A stretch of DNA of 64,000 nucleotides, taken from NCBI GenBank assembly GCA_022835595.1, contig BQUP01000006.1:186001-250000 (forward strand), written 5' to 3'. Under the pieces are notes generated by a model. The model was not told where the DNA came from. It searched no databases and saw nothing but the letters and a program-made list of their open reading frames with translations. Position 1 is the first letter of the stretch, and each line of letters begins with the position of its first letter. The position numbers were made by a program, and so were the translations under genes. This stretch comes from Cystobasidium ongulense (lineage: Eukaryota > Basidiomycota > Cystobasidiomycetes > Cystobasidiales > Cystobasidiaceae). This document shows, piece after piece, positions 23,733 through 35,283 of this stretch.

Positions 23733-24179
23733 TTACAGCCCGCCTGCTCTTGTCTTGCGGCGACCTCCACTTCTGCGACCTCCCTTGCCGCATGTGAAGA
23801 CGCACACGAGCAGGTCTGTGATGGCGCTGACGATGGCGCCTAGGAAGGATGCGATGCCGTTGATGAGTGTCATGATGGCATTGCCAATCTGTGGGAGCGC
23901 AGTACGTCAGTATCGCGGCTGTAGCGCTATAGCATGTAGATGTGCTACTCACTGCTCTGATGATTCTTCCGAAGACTGTGCGTGCAAATCCGGCAGGCAG
24001 TGGATTAGGGGTGAGTGGCGGGTGGATAGGGGAGAGCAGTTGCATAAGCAGCGTAGAGCGTCGAGGAAGTGTATGTAGACAATGGTCAGTCAGAGTTGTC
24101 CTGCTGGTACGTCTGCACCTGTCGCACAGCCTTGGAAGGGCCGAACGCAGGGCGACTCACATGAAAGTACGGCGCCCAT
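23733..24179 (-). CDS. Small hydrophobic MGAV-type fungal membrane protein
   Basis: Three tiny exons, 24161-24179, 23953-23975 and 23733-23888, give a 65-residue protein. It begins MGAVLSFFGRIIRAIG, continues NAIMTLINGIASFLGAIVSA and ITDLLVCVFTCGKGG, and ends in a basic tail, RRSGGRRKTRAGGL. Many fungi have such proteins of 60-110 residues starting MGAV and built from alternating small hydrophobic residues with a Cys-Gly-Lys block and an Arg-rich tail; their function is unknown. Each intron has GTGAGT and a clean CAG acceptor. The initial MG could be myristoylated, but that is only a suggestion. Confidence 0.8.
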
Positions 24180-26115
24180 GTTTGCTGGTAGTTGGGTTGG
24201 TGGTGGGTTGGGGGGTTGTGTTGCAGTTGGCTATGCGATGAGTATCTCGAGATGTGAATAGAGCAGAACCAAGAAGCAACTCGAGCAAAGTCTTTCAATT
24301 TATCCTCTTTCCTTCCTCGTCGACGTTGGCTTCTTCCACCTTGACGGACGGACGGACATGACGTTGATCAGGTCCTCATCCCCGGGTGGCAAATGGTCCA
24401 AGCGCCTACGTCACGTAAGAAAGCAGCAAAGCTTAACTCGGCAATCCCCAAGCACAGCACAGCACGAGCTCGGCATCATCTCAAGAACATTCTAGACTCG
24501 ACTCCAGGGTGGAGTGTGACTGCGGTACGGTATGCACACCGTGTCCCCAAAGTTACCAAGAAATTGCGATGCACTATTGCCGTCGACTGCAAAGGCCTGA
24601 AGCTGCACAGTTTGATACGTTTGCTACAGATTAGGTACGGCAAACATGTGGGACTGCCCGTGATGCCTGCCTACGAACAAAACAACTCAAAATAGGAAAA
24701 GCTATTTACTCCACATCCGAAAATTAACAAAGTTCAAACTTCATGGTCTAGCAAATTAGACTTTTGACAGCCATGATGTTTAGAAGACGTTGTCTGTGAA
24801 AAGTCTGCAAAGACCTCCATATGTTGCGGATTGTGTCGTCAAGGCAAGACTCTATGATATCCGTGTGCGGTTTGTAGTGATTGTGGAGTACCGGTAGTAG
24901 CTCACATGCTGTCGAGATCTGCACCATGTGACTTTTCTTTTGACCTTGGAGTACAGATTGCCGGCTTACCTAATCATGGAGAACTGCATGATATGCAAAA
25001 AGTAATAACCCCTGGGAATCCTTGCGGTTCTTGTAGCGATGGCTCGCATTCTTCTCGTTCCCTCTCAGACATCTAGGAGATTGTGTAATGACTTCCTATC
25101 GGTTACACTGTGACTTTTGAAAATATAAGTGTCGGCTGGGTATGTCAAGATGTACGAGATTTGTTCAAGACAATATGCTGTGGACCAACTAATAGCAAAC
25201 CCTTTGAGTACGCTGATACTTCACATGGATTTGTACTTCTGTCTGTCAATTATTAGTCATTAGTCAAAAGCTGCAGCTTTTCAAATCCGAAACCTTCATG
25301 ATGTTCATAAGGGTATCTCGATGCCCGGAGCGACGCCCATCATCTTTAAGACTGACACTCAGGCGGCTTATGGTGACTATTGCTAAGTGTTGACCTTCGG
25401 CCTCCGCTTACTGAATGCACCAATCCTCATTCTGGTGCCTATTAGCAGCTACATCCTTGCCGTCATTAGTTGTCAGCAGTGTGATTTGCTCGCTCAATAC
25501 TGATCACAAACGGGGAATTGGCCTTGTCACTTTAAATTCACGTTTGAGTGGAGTGGATTGTCGTGCTCTGTTGTTCAGGTCTCTGATTGTTTGCAAGAAC
25601 ATATCGTTCATGCTTTATCGGCTCTGCGATGTATCCAGTGAGTTAGCAGGCGCAACTATCAGAGCGGAAAGGGAACTTGATTCAAATAAGCCTATAAAGT
25701 CAAGTGTTTGCGAAGTTCAGTCTCCATTGACTTGAGCATTATCTTCGGGCTTGATCCAATGTTAAGGTGGCGGTTGCAGATGGTAGATCCGCTGGAAGGC
25801 ATGAATCTCCCAGCAGAGGACTCCAAGTTCATGAGATAGTATTATAAGCAAGTTCTAAACAGATAGTCTGGTGCTTCATTGCTGCTCTACTTAGGACGCG
25901 GTCCTCGTCAGCCAGTCAGTACGAAAGAAACAATCTCGACACGCTTTTAGGGCGGCCTCGAGCGCCAACACGGCACGGGTATAAGCAGAAGCACTTGGTG
26001 TGTGCGGGGAGGTGTCCCTTGCATGCACAATGTCTCGTCTTGAACCTCCTTGTACCGTACCCAGTCGCGTTGTCTCGAGCCGTGCTTCTTGCCCTTCCTC
26101 CAAGCTCAAATTGCT
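24180..26115. other. Gene-poor stretch, 1.9 kb
   Basis: Two frames on the plus strand, 24393-24695 (100 residues, basic) and 25415-25735 (106 residues), have no recognisable motifs and I do not annotate them as genes. Between 24.8 and 25.4 kb a few short peptide-like patches (for example HDVHKGISMPGATPIIFKTD near 25300) suggest decayed coding DNA of unknown origin. No inverted terminal repeats or target duplications were seen by eye. Confidence 0.4.
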
Positions 26116-29100
26116 ATGGCGGACGACGAAGACATGGCTGGCTCGTCAGCGGGCGAGGGAGGCTCGCCTGGAGCAGCAAAGCAGAGGATCCAGCGCAAGC
26201 CCAAGCGGCGGACAATGGACGCGCACTTTTGGGGAATGTCGGACGTCGAGATTGCAGCGATAAAGGCGTCGCTGGCTGCTGAAGCTGGCGGTGATGATGG
26301 ATCGGATGGAGGCAAGGACGCGACCCACGACGACGAAGGCAAGCAGCAGGAGGGCGCGGAAGAGCAGCAGGAAGAGGTGGAAGAAGTGCCAGAGGGACAG
26401 CTGTCTAGAGACGAGATTCGAGAACGGCGCAAGATCCTCCATACAGACTGGAGAATGGCTGCATTCTCCCAGTTCGCGCACTGCTTTCCACACCTGTGCA
26501 TCAAGGAATTCAGCATTGAGAAGCTCGAGAGAGACCTGGAAGGCACTGAACCCGGCTCATATGTTGGAGAAGTCATAAGCAGGCTGCTCTACCACCTCAC
26601 CAAGGACTCTGCTCTCGCGTAAGTCGTCGAACCGCTCCACACCTGCCTGTCCTTTGTTGGCGCAGGTCAATATGCACGCGCGCGCGTCCATCACCGACAG
26701 GCATCATTGGAGCCTCCACAGCTGACGCTTGCATACTCTTCAACACCCTCATCACTCCCACATACAGCGGCAAATCTCCAGACAAACCCTGGCTCATCAG
26801 ACTGCGCCGCGAATTTCTTCGTCGAGATCCTTCTCACAACAGTCTAGGCGATGGACCACTCTATGTCAGCGGGGGTGATTTCTACGACGATGAAGAGGAG
26901 GAGCAAGCTGCATCAAACAATCTACAGTCGGATAATCACACTCCCTATACTGGAGAGGGCACGCCTGCTGCCGACCAATCAGCTGCGCTTGCTCTTCAAC
27001 CTCCTCCTGCGGACACAATGACCCTCCAAATGTCTGAAAACAATGCAGATGTTAAGCCTAAGACTGAGGAAGGCGATCAGATTACTGCCATGGATACTAC
27101 GGAGAACTCAGAGGCTGTGAAAGATCTGAAAGAGGAGGACGAGAAACCAGCTTGGCTGGCTGAGTTTCCCAACTCCAAAGGATGGGAGGATCTCTCTCTG
27201 CATGAGCAGGTGCGTGACTACTCTCACACCCATCATATGACGAGGCTTTGCTGATCCAACCCTTCGCTTCTACAGATATATGCCCTATGGGCTGTCACAG
27301 AATGGCACCTCACCAATGCCGATAAATTCAGGAATATCCTTGTCAAATACCGCATTGAGCCTGAGCAACCCTTCTGGGTACGTCAGACAGAGCACTCCTC
27401 ACAGCCTGACCGTCACTAATGTCTCTGAATCCTCACTACACCTGCAGCGCATCGAGCCCATCGGCTACGACAAAGACTACAATGTCTACTGGATGTTCGA
27501 TGATTTCCGTCTCTGGATAGAGCGTCAAACGCCCGTACGACGACAGCAACTCATCCTTCTCGAAGAGACAGCAGAACGTCTGAAAGAGCGGGAAAAAGCA
27601 CGTCAAAAACGTATTAGACATGAACAAAGAATGAGGATGAAAGCACTGCATGATAGAAGAAGAGAACGTATTGCCGCTAAGAAAGCTGCCGAACAAGCGT
27701 TGGATCAAGAGATTGAAGCTATGGACGAGTTGGATCGTAAAAAGGCTCAAGAAGCAAGTGTGAATGGCAAAACTTCTGGAAAAAGGAAAAGAACTACAGT
27801 CCAAGAGCCAGAAGAGGATGAAAGGGATGATGACTTTGCTGCCGAGGAAGAAGAGGAGGAAGAGCCCCAGGGTACGCGCGCGTCGTCCAGGATATCACGG
27901 GCCAGAAAAACAGACTCTGAAAGCACGCCGTCTTCAAGACCGAATCGAAGGCGTTCGACGAGAAACTCGAGCGTTGGCAATATGGCAGCTCTGCAAGGAG
28001 GCGCCAATGCAGAGGAGGAATGGCAGAAGGTTCCTGCAGAATGGATGAGATCAGAGGAAGAAGAAAGGGACGAAGATCCTGATTTTGGAGCTGAACAGCA
28101 GGAGAATGGCGCTGACTCGGACATTGATAATGAGTCAGAGTTAAGCTTGCTGGATGAGGATGAAGACGAGGTTGCCAAGGCCGCTAGGAGATCGGGTCGA
28201 CGTGCGAGCCAACGGTCACGGCGTACTTCCCCACGGAAGTCCCGTGAAAGTCGAGTGAAAGCAGACTCAAAGAACGATAGCGAATTAAGCGACCTCAGTG
28301 ATGTGGAGGGGATGTCGCTTGACGAAGCCGAAGATGCAGAGGAGGAGGAGGGCGACGAGAAGATGGATTTGAACGAACCTGTCGGTTACTATCCCGATTC
28401 TGCTTGGGAGTCATATAAAGCCGTACCCACCTTCGATAATGAAGACAAGGATCAGCCGGAAGGCTTCGTCCACTGGGAGCTCCTTATCAAGGATTTGCCA
28501 GAGTGGCTGAGTTTCACCGAGAAATATTTTCCCAATACTGAAGATTCAAGAGAGGTAGCTCTTGTGTCTTGGGTTGATGAGCAAGTCGTCCCCAAAGCAA
28601 AGGCTGAACTTGAAAGACGCGAAGAAGTCCGCAAGAAAGAAGAGGCAGCACGCAAAGCAGCAGAAAGGAAAGCTCGGCTGGAAAAGGAAAAGGCAGCTGC
28701 GGCAGCTGGTGCTTCACCTGCTCCTGGTACGTTACCTGCAGGACGCACGTTCCGCTCCTCACGTATAGCTCAGAAAGAAGCAAAAGAAGCAGAAGAAAGG
28801 GCTAAAGCCCTCGCTGAAGAACGCCTGCGTCCGAGAGATACAAATGATCAAAGTGTTACTGAAGCAGGTGAAGAAGGTTCTGAATCGCAAGCCCATGCTA
28901 AGATTGTAGAGAGAGATAGAAGAGCAGCTCGTGCTAAGGAACGTGAAGATGCGAAGAGAGCTAGAGAAGAAGCTGAGCTCATCGCTGCGCTGCAAGAAGC
29001 AGGTGGTCCACCGGAAGATCAGCCAATCGAGCCAAGTCAACCAAGTGAGCCTTTCACAATGCAAGTAGATTCAGCGGTCCCCGTCTCGACAGCAGGTAAG

Positions 29101-30487
29101 CCCCCCTTTGCGCACTAAATAGTCTGTATGATCCTAACGCCAATTCATCTTAGCGTCCATGCCGCCGGTGCCAATGCCTCAAGCTGGTCCACCGTTAGGG
29201 GACAATTTGATACAGCCAGCATCGGCGTTAGCACCAGCAACAGCCGCGCAAGTGACTCCACCTGTTGAGCCCGAATACTTTGATGATGGCGGAGCAGAAG
29301 ATTATTTCCTCGATTGTTCAGTGTGCAAGAAGCGTGGACTTAATCTGGATCCAAATTCGCGCCTAGTTGCATGCGATAACTGTGATCGTTGGGAACACGT
29401 CGTCTGCCATCGAAAAGCAGATGAGAGAGCAGGCAGACCTAAGCGAGATTGGGACAATGATCCTTTCTTGTGTGAAGATTGTGAAGATCTCGAAGAATCA
29501 GTCATCGTACCTACTGCACCTAAGAGGGAACGATCAGAAAAACAAAAAGCTGGTGCTAGAAAGGGAGCTGAAAAGAGAAAGGCCAAAGCTGCTGCTGATA
29601 GAGCGAAAAAAGCTGCGGCAAACCCTAAGCCAAAGCCAGTCCACGCAGCTGCGGCTGATACAGCGACTGCTTCTCCGGCGAGTTCTGCGCAGAATGGAGA
29701 CAAGCCTGCTACGCCTTCCGCAATTGTTCAGCCTCAAGGACCATCCGGCATGCATATGTCTCAGCAGGGTCAAAGGAGCCCAGCCTTGCAACGCCCACCA
29801 CAGTCTGGCGCGAGCTACCAGCAGATGCCTCAGGCTTCTCGTTCACCATATCACCCTGGTGGACCTGTCCCTTCACCTTCTGTGCCGCCATACGGCAACA
29901 TGCCATCACCATCCCTGCAACCTCACCCTCAGCGCTATCCCTCGCAGCCGTACCAGCAACCCCAATTCCAGGGTCAGCAAATACAACAGCAAGGCATGCC
30001 ACCGCAACGTGATCCTAGTCAAGGGATACCCTCGCCTCACTACATGCCACAGCAACACCCCCAGCAGCCTCCTCAGTATACTATGCAGCAGCAACACGCC
30101 TTTCAAGGTAATGCGGCGGCTTATCAAGGCAACTTTGTGCCACAAGGAGCGTTCGCTGGCGGCCCTCCGTCCCAGATGTATCCACAACAAGGTGCTCAAG
30201 GTGCATTCGTTGGTGGTCTGAACCCCATGCAGCAGCAGCAACATCAGCAACACCTGCCTCCTCAGCATGCGCAAGGTGGATTCCAGGCTGGATACTCGAA
30301 CTTGGCGTATGCAGGAGGCCCTACCCCAGCTTTCGCACCACAGCAGATGCCGCAGGGCAATTTCGCTATGCCCCAACAGCAATACCAACAGCAACAACAA
30401 AGTCAACCGTTCTTGCAAGGCGGTATGGGCAGGGCAGGTCATTTGCCAAGTTCATCTCAGCAACGGTCATCGCAAGGCCCTCGGTGA
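26116..30487 (+). CDS. DDT/WHIM and PHD-finger chromatin-remodelling-associated protein
   Basis: Five exons (26116-26618, 26666-27209, 27276-27377, 27448-29095, 29154-30487) join in frame to 1376 residues. After an acidic start, residues about 110-165 form a DDT-like helical domain (WRMAAFSQFAHCFPHLCIKE, EVISRLLYHLTKD). The WHIM pair follows: LSLHEQIYALWAVTEWHL with KFRNILVKYRIEPEQPFW, then RIEPIGYDKDYNVYWMFDD. A charged, Ser/Glu-rich and Lys/Arg-rich middle leads to a PHD finger near residue 980, CSVCKKRGLNLDPNSRLVAC, CDNCDRWEHVVCH and CEDCED, with the Cys4-His-Cys3 ligands apparent. The last 300 residues are Q/P/G-rich. DDT-WHIM-PHD proteins (RSF1, WSTF/Itc1 relatives) are subunits of ISWI-type remodellers and read histone H3 tails. 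The exact complex is inferred. Confidence 0.8.
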
Positions 30488-30835
30488 AGGCTGTATACGG
30501 AAATGTACGTAATGATACAAGGATGGTAATTTCGGTAGTAGAGGCAGTTGTTAAATGTAGAGCTTGTTAACTTAAGTCAGGGTGTAATAAGGAAGTCGCC
30601 GTTATACCCGTCATTACAGCACTGACAGACTGGTCTACTCGCCTTTTATCGCCACTGGTTCGGTCCTCGTACCTTGACTTCAGTACGACTTGCTGCCTGC
30701 TGAACATCCTTTGTACCGCAGTACCCGAGTTGACGTCTCTTCAAGAACGCTGGCAGGGACTCGTCTACAGTTTGCGTGCAAGAGCCATTGTCCCTCGAGC
30801 GGTCCCAGAACCAGCGTGTCAGCCTTCAACCAACT
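30488..30835. other. Short intergenic region between two plus-strand genes
   Basis: No gene is seen. It presumably holds the end of the chromatin-protein transcript and the promoter of the coiled-coil gene. Confidence 0.5.
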
Positions 30836-32483
30836 ATGGCCAGCCAAGATCATTCGAGCGAGAGGTCATCTTCCACCAGCTCGCAGAACGGCTCGACTCT
30901 CTCAGCTGGACAACTGCCAGCCGGAATCCTGAGGCGTCAGTCAAGCACGTCGACATCCAGGTCGGCAACCACGTCCACTACAAGCCGACGGAGCAACAGC
31001 CAGCATCGCTCACCCATGCTTAGCGCTCAGCCTGACTCAGTTGGCCCTCAACGGTTCAGCAGCAGCCAGCATGAGAAGCAAGACATGCTCAACGCCATGG
31101 AGGCCGAGGAGGAGGTATGTTGACCGCTCGACAGAAAACGTGATCGGCAACTACTGGTGGAGCTGACCTTACTCGCAATGCTATAGGCTCTGGTGAATCA
31201 TCTGTCGCGCAAGCTGGAGAATGTAGGCTCTTACTCACAGTCTTGCTAGCTGAACACGCTTTTGACCTGACATATTGATGCCGTCCGTCTGACCGCATAT
31301 CCAGCTACGAGCTGAAAAGGTAGGCTTGTCCTACATAACATGTGTATCTTGCACGCTGAATCCGTGAACTTGTGGCCCACAGGTCGAATTGGAGTCTACA
31401 CTGGAAATGGAACAGGAAGCTTTGGTCAACCGTCTACAACGCCGCCTGTCCGAGCTACTCAGCCAGCAGCAGCTTCAACAGTCTCTGGGCCTGAGTTCTT
31501 CTAATTCTGCCTCTTACCCCGGCTCTCCCATAGCACAAGATACTTCATCGCCAATACCAAGTGCCAACCTTGCTGCCTACTTTTCCAACTCTGATCCTGC
31601 AAATCCAAGTACCGCCACACTGCTGGATGCATTACACACCGAGAACACATCTTTGCGTTCACAGCTAGCCGAGGCTGAGTCCACAGCGCAGCAAGTCGAA
31701 AAGATTAACGAAATGTATAGGCAAGAACTCTTGCAACTTAGGGAGAAGGCTGGTCTGGATGTCGCAGACATCGCCGAACCACCCATGTTGGGCTCTCCAC
31801 GCATGCGAGAAGCCGGTCCCAGAGCTGGAGTGCTAGCGGCGTCAGCAGGTCGTAGTGATACTAGAGCCATTAGGATTCCTGGAATGCCGCAATCGCCTCC
31901 GGTGCGCGATCGAAGCACATCCAAATCTTCGTATTCTCCTTCGATCTCATCCGCTTTGTCCATGGGCACTCCTTATTCCGCTTCGTCTGGAACGAACGCA
32001 ACTACACCTTCAACTTCTTATACGACACCTCATGCTCCAGCTTCAACACCTGTGAACTACACTTCTACACTTGCGGGCTCGCGCCATGCAATCTCTAGCG
32101 CTTCGACACCGTATGGCTCGGTATCCTCTAACACCTCAAGCACAAATACACCTCCAGCTCCCACATACCGTGTTCCTCCTCCCTCAATGGCCTCTTCTTT
32201 GGGTGCGGCTGAGGCCAATACGATGGGAGATCCGCTCGGAATGGCAATACCAATCTCAGGTCGTATGCTCGCTGCGAGCCCAATTCAAGAAAGACCGGAA
32301 TCAGCTGTCAGCTCGCGTTCCGAATCTTCTGACTCATTGCGCACCCATGACAATTACTCGCCCGAGTCGCGACAGAAACGACTGTCCAACAGCAGACAAG
32401 GTGCAAGAGTGGCGGAAACCGGAGTGCTGAGGCAAAGGACGTCTTCGGGCAGTGTTCCAGCCTCAATATCGAAGGTGTGTTAG
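30836..32483 (+). CDS. CCDC6 / DUF2046-like coiled-coil protein
   Basis: Four exons, 30836-31114, 31187-31222, 31305-31319 and 31383-32483, join in frame to 476 residues. Exon three is a 15-nt microexon encoding LRAEK. Across the joins one reads EEEALVNHLSRKLENLRAEK and then VELESTLEMEQEALVNRLQR, which matches the CCDC6 (DUF2046) coiled-coil core, where the pattern is an acidic run, N-x-L-x-[RK]-[KR], then LEQEQE-LVN. A further coiled coil lies near TENTSLRSQLAEAESTAQQV. Both ends are Ser/Thr/Pro-rich. CCDC6 in animals is a stress-response and cytoskeletal scaffold; the fungal role is not established. The frame ends at KVC-stop, but AAG-GTGTGT at the end could also be a donor, so the C-terminus is uncertain. 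Confidence 0.75.
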
Positions 32484-32788
32484 GTCTGGTCTCAATGGGA
32501 GTGTCACTTGTCAGTGCGAGTATGTCCTGGTCCTCGTTCTCAAGTCAGCAGAGCACTCCTTCTTGTTCAAGACATGTATCATAGTTGCAGCTGCAATGCC
32601 AAAGCTATTTGCCCATCTGTCTCGACCAATTGCGCAGCAAAAGATGTTTCATTGCAGCAATCTGAATAGATAAAAGTTACGTGGCAAAGAGACAACGAGT
32701 TTTATGACAGGGGCCGAGCAAAGGTTAAGCCAGATAGGTGCGATGGCAAGGTACCCAGTCCCTTCCCATGCCCAGCAAATGTACTTGA
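32484..32788. other. Convergent intergenic region
   Basis: This interval lies between the 3' ends of the CCDC6-like gene (plus) and the secreted-protein gene (minus). It could contain a further short exon of the CCDC6-like gene if its last codons are spliced; otherwise nothing is seen. Confidence 0.4.
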
Positions 32789-34345
32789 CTATGCCACTAT
32801 ATCTCGGTGGATATGTTCGTGTCCCGTCTGCCGCAGAGAAGTTGCAGTGTAAGCGTTGAATTCAACATACACGAGTATCGTGCTTACCATATCACGCGAT
32901 CTACGTTCAGGTCGGCGGAAACGCTCACGGTTGCGACCGTCTCTGAATCTTCCATCTCGAGGGGTCGGCTGAGCACCATTTTGGCCGGCTTGAGTACCTG
33001 TCAATGTTTGAATTGGGGCGCGTGCTTTCGAACTTGACGAGCTAGACTGTGCGGAGCTGCTCGAAGCAGTAGTAATTGGCTGTCTAGGGCGAGTAGATGA
33101 TGAAGTGCTTTGAGATTTGGTGACTACTTGCGCAGAGCTGTCGGCCTGTGATGTACTGATTGGGTCTGCAGGAGTTTCACTGGCCGTAGAATCGCCAACA
33201 GTGATGTCTAAACAAGGAAGAAGTGTAAGCGCACTTGTCAGAAGTGAACGTCATGAGAACAGTAAAGCCATGACCCACAAATACAATCATCCATTGCACC
33301 GCGCTGAGCAACGGCGGGAAGCTGTTTGGAACAGCTGTTAGCATCGTGATACGTTTATGCAATTGCTGAACATTACGCTTACCACACCCTGGTGGTTCGA
33401 ATAGCTGACGATCGTGCAAATGCGGTAAGCGCCTGCTCCAACACCTCCCGTCACCGTAGCTTGGACATTGCCCTGTGCATCTGCAGCACCATTAACACCT
33501 TTGAAGAAGGCAAATTTTGAGCTATCGAGGAGTTCGGTTGAATCGATAGCAGCCAGGTTTTGCATAGTAAAGTCTGAAGATTAAGGCGTAAAGAAAGTTG
33601 AACGATGTCAGTATGGAGGAAAAGAAAGGCGTTTACATCAAATTGTGCTCACGTATGTGTCCAATTGCAACGCCATTCGCGTTGGTCTGCCCAGGTGCGC
33701 CGTAGTAGTTGACTTGAGGATTGACGAAGGCTGTGAAGGAGAGAAGGAGGTAAGTTCGGTTTCATACAACAAAACAGTCCAGTACATGTATAGCTTACAT
33801 CCCGTTTGCAAGTTGTTGACCTTGAGTACAATATCAAAGTCTTGCAAAGCAGGTACATTGCCAAAATTCTTCGGTGATTGGAATCTGACGCTGGGTATTT
33901 TATCTTGTGCGACGATGACACCCTTGAGGATTCAACAAGCATGAGCGACATAGGATTTGATGTGTATTGACTATTTCAGACTTACCATTGGAGTTGGATT
34001 GCAACTGCCTGTAGCGATCTGCTTGCCATTAGTTAAAGGAAGGTCGGGACGAGTCAAGCAAAAGTTTATAAAGTTGTTTTCGGATGTCAAGGAGGGAGAT
34101 TGTCCTTCAGTCGGAGTCTATTGAAGACAATACAGTCAGCATAGGTCAGCTCGATGAGCGTCATGGCTTACCTCTTGTCCGTTGGACTTTAAGCCGGTCT
34201 GGACTTGACTACGGTCGAGAAAAAAGGACTTTTGCTTGTCATGTTGCACTCCCTGAACACTGACGTCCCCCTGAGCGCTAATGCCTTGCGCTAGGACAGC
34301 AGTCGCCAAGGTCATAGTCGAGAATGAAAGGGTGGAGAGGCGCAT
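32789..34345 (-). CDS. Secreted protein of a conserved fungal family, with a Ser/Arg-rich C-terminal extension
   Basis: Eight exons (34172-34345, 33986-34117, 33799-33922, 33653-33730, 33383-33573, 33279-33321, 32888-33207, 32789-32827) join in frame to 366 residues. A signal peptide, MRLSTLSFSTMTLATAVLAQ, is followed by the conserved core: INFCLTRPDLPLTNGKQ, GSCNPTPMGVIVAQDKIPSV, DFDIVLKVNNLQTGSFVNPQ, YYGAPGQTNANGVAIGHIHF, SSKFAFFKGVNGAADAQGNV, GGVGAGAYRICTIVSYSNHQ and AVAQRGAMDDCI. Basidiomycete members of this family are often mislabelled as ribosomal protein S17 in databases; they are extracellular and of unknown function. Most members end shortly after the DDC motif. Here about 115 further residues follow, Ser/Thr/Gln-rich and then strongly basic (DGRFRDGRNRERFRRPERRS), which is unusual. 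Confidence 0.8.
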
Positions 34346-35283
34346 CTTGAATTGGTGATACGATTAAGTGAATGTGAAGTTTATTGTGTCCTGTGGTAGT
34401 ACTTGATGAATGTCGAAGATAGACGTGCGTAGGACCGGCCTTTGATACAGTGAAGTTGAAGAAGAGATAGCATATGTATTCAGTCAATGTCGAGACTTGT
34501 CGGTAAAGGCAAAGTGTGCTTACCTCGCAGTGGTTTAAAATTCCGGGAAGAAGAGGATGATAGCGTAGATGAATGCAATCAGGGTCAAAGAGTGAAAGAG
34601 TGAAGAGGTTAGAGCTGCAGAGGCAGCCTGGTAGTTGTAGAAAGTGGGAGAGGCCGGCAGTCCTTCGTCATAGTAGTGTCGTCAGGTCGACCTGCGTTGC
34701 CAACCTGGGATCGCTGTACAATTGCCATAACAGCGTAGTCTACAGAACGGTAACATGCGCAATGCCGGTTGTTACCAGTCTAGTGTATCCGAAAGAGTGT
34801 CCGTCTCAGGCGTAAGCGGTGAGCCTTGTGCAAGCCTGAGTTAGATCGGTCCGACTGCACAGCTAGCTTTGGCGCAGGTCTCGGCCACTTCATCCACCCA
34901 CACGTCTGACGAGATCTGGAGGTGCTAACAAGAGCTGTAGTGTTGCGGGTGATTTCAGCTGAGAACCCATCAGTCATCAGTCTTTGCATTGATCACAAGC
35001 CCCTCCGAATCGTCTTGCATGGTCCTGAATTTTTGAAGAACTGGCGTGAAGCTCGCGGAGCCACTCTTAAAGCATCAACAGCGCATGATATTGGATAGCC
35101 ACGAAGCGCATATGTGGAGAGTAAACATCAACAGAGCTGCTGCCTCGAGGTTCAATCGCCGGAAATATTGCCGATCACGCAAACAGCAGCGGCCATCGTT
35201 GTTGACGAGTCTGCATCTTTCCTACTCACACAAGGCCAGTCTACTACCGTAGCAAGTTCTTCCATTCCGCATACCATATCAGC
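34346..35283. other. Divergent promoter region, 0.9 kb
   Basis: This interval lies between the starts of the secreted protein (minus) and the TMEM205-like protein (plus). Short frames on both strands (for example 34573-34815, 35046-35252) show no motifs. A GGTTCAATC run near 35150 resembles a tRNA B box but no acceptor stem or A box surrounds it. Confidence 0.5.

Noticed and set aside
24393-24695. Plus-strand frame of 100 basic residues
   Set aside because: Resembles no family; basic composition alone is weak evidence and there is no supporting context.
35140-35165. tRNA gene suggested by a GGTTCAATC run
   Set aside because: No A box or acceptor stem can be placed at the right distances; no convincing tRNA gene was found by eye anywhere in the window.
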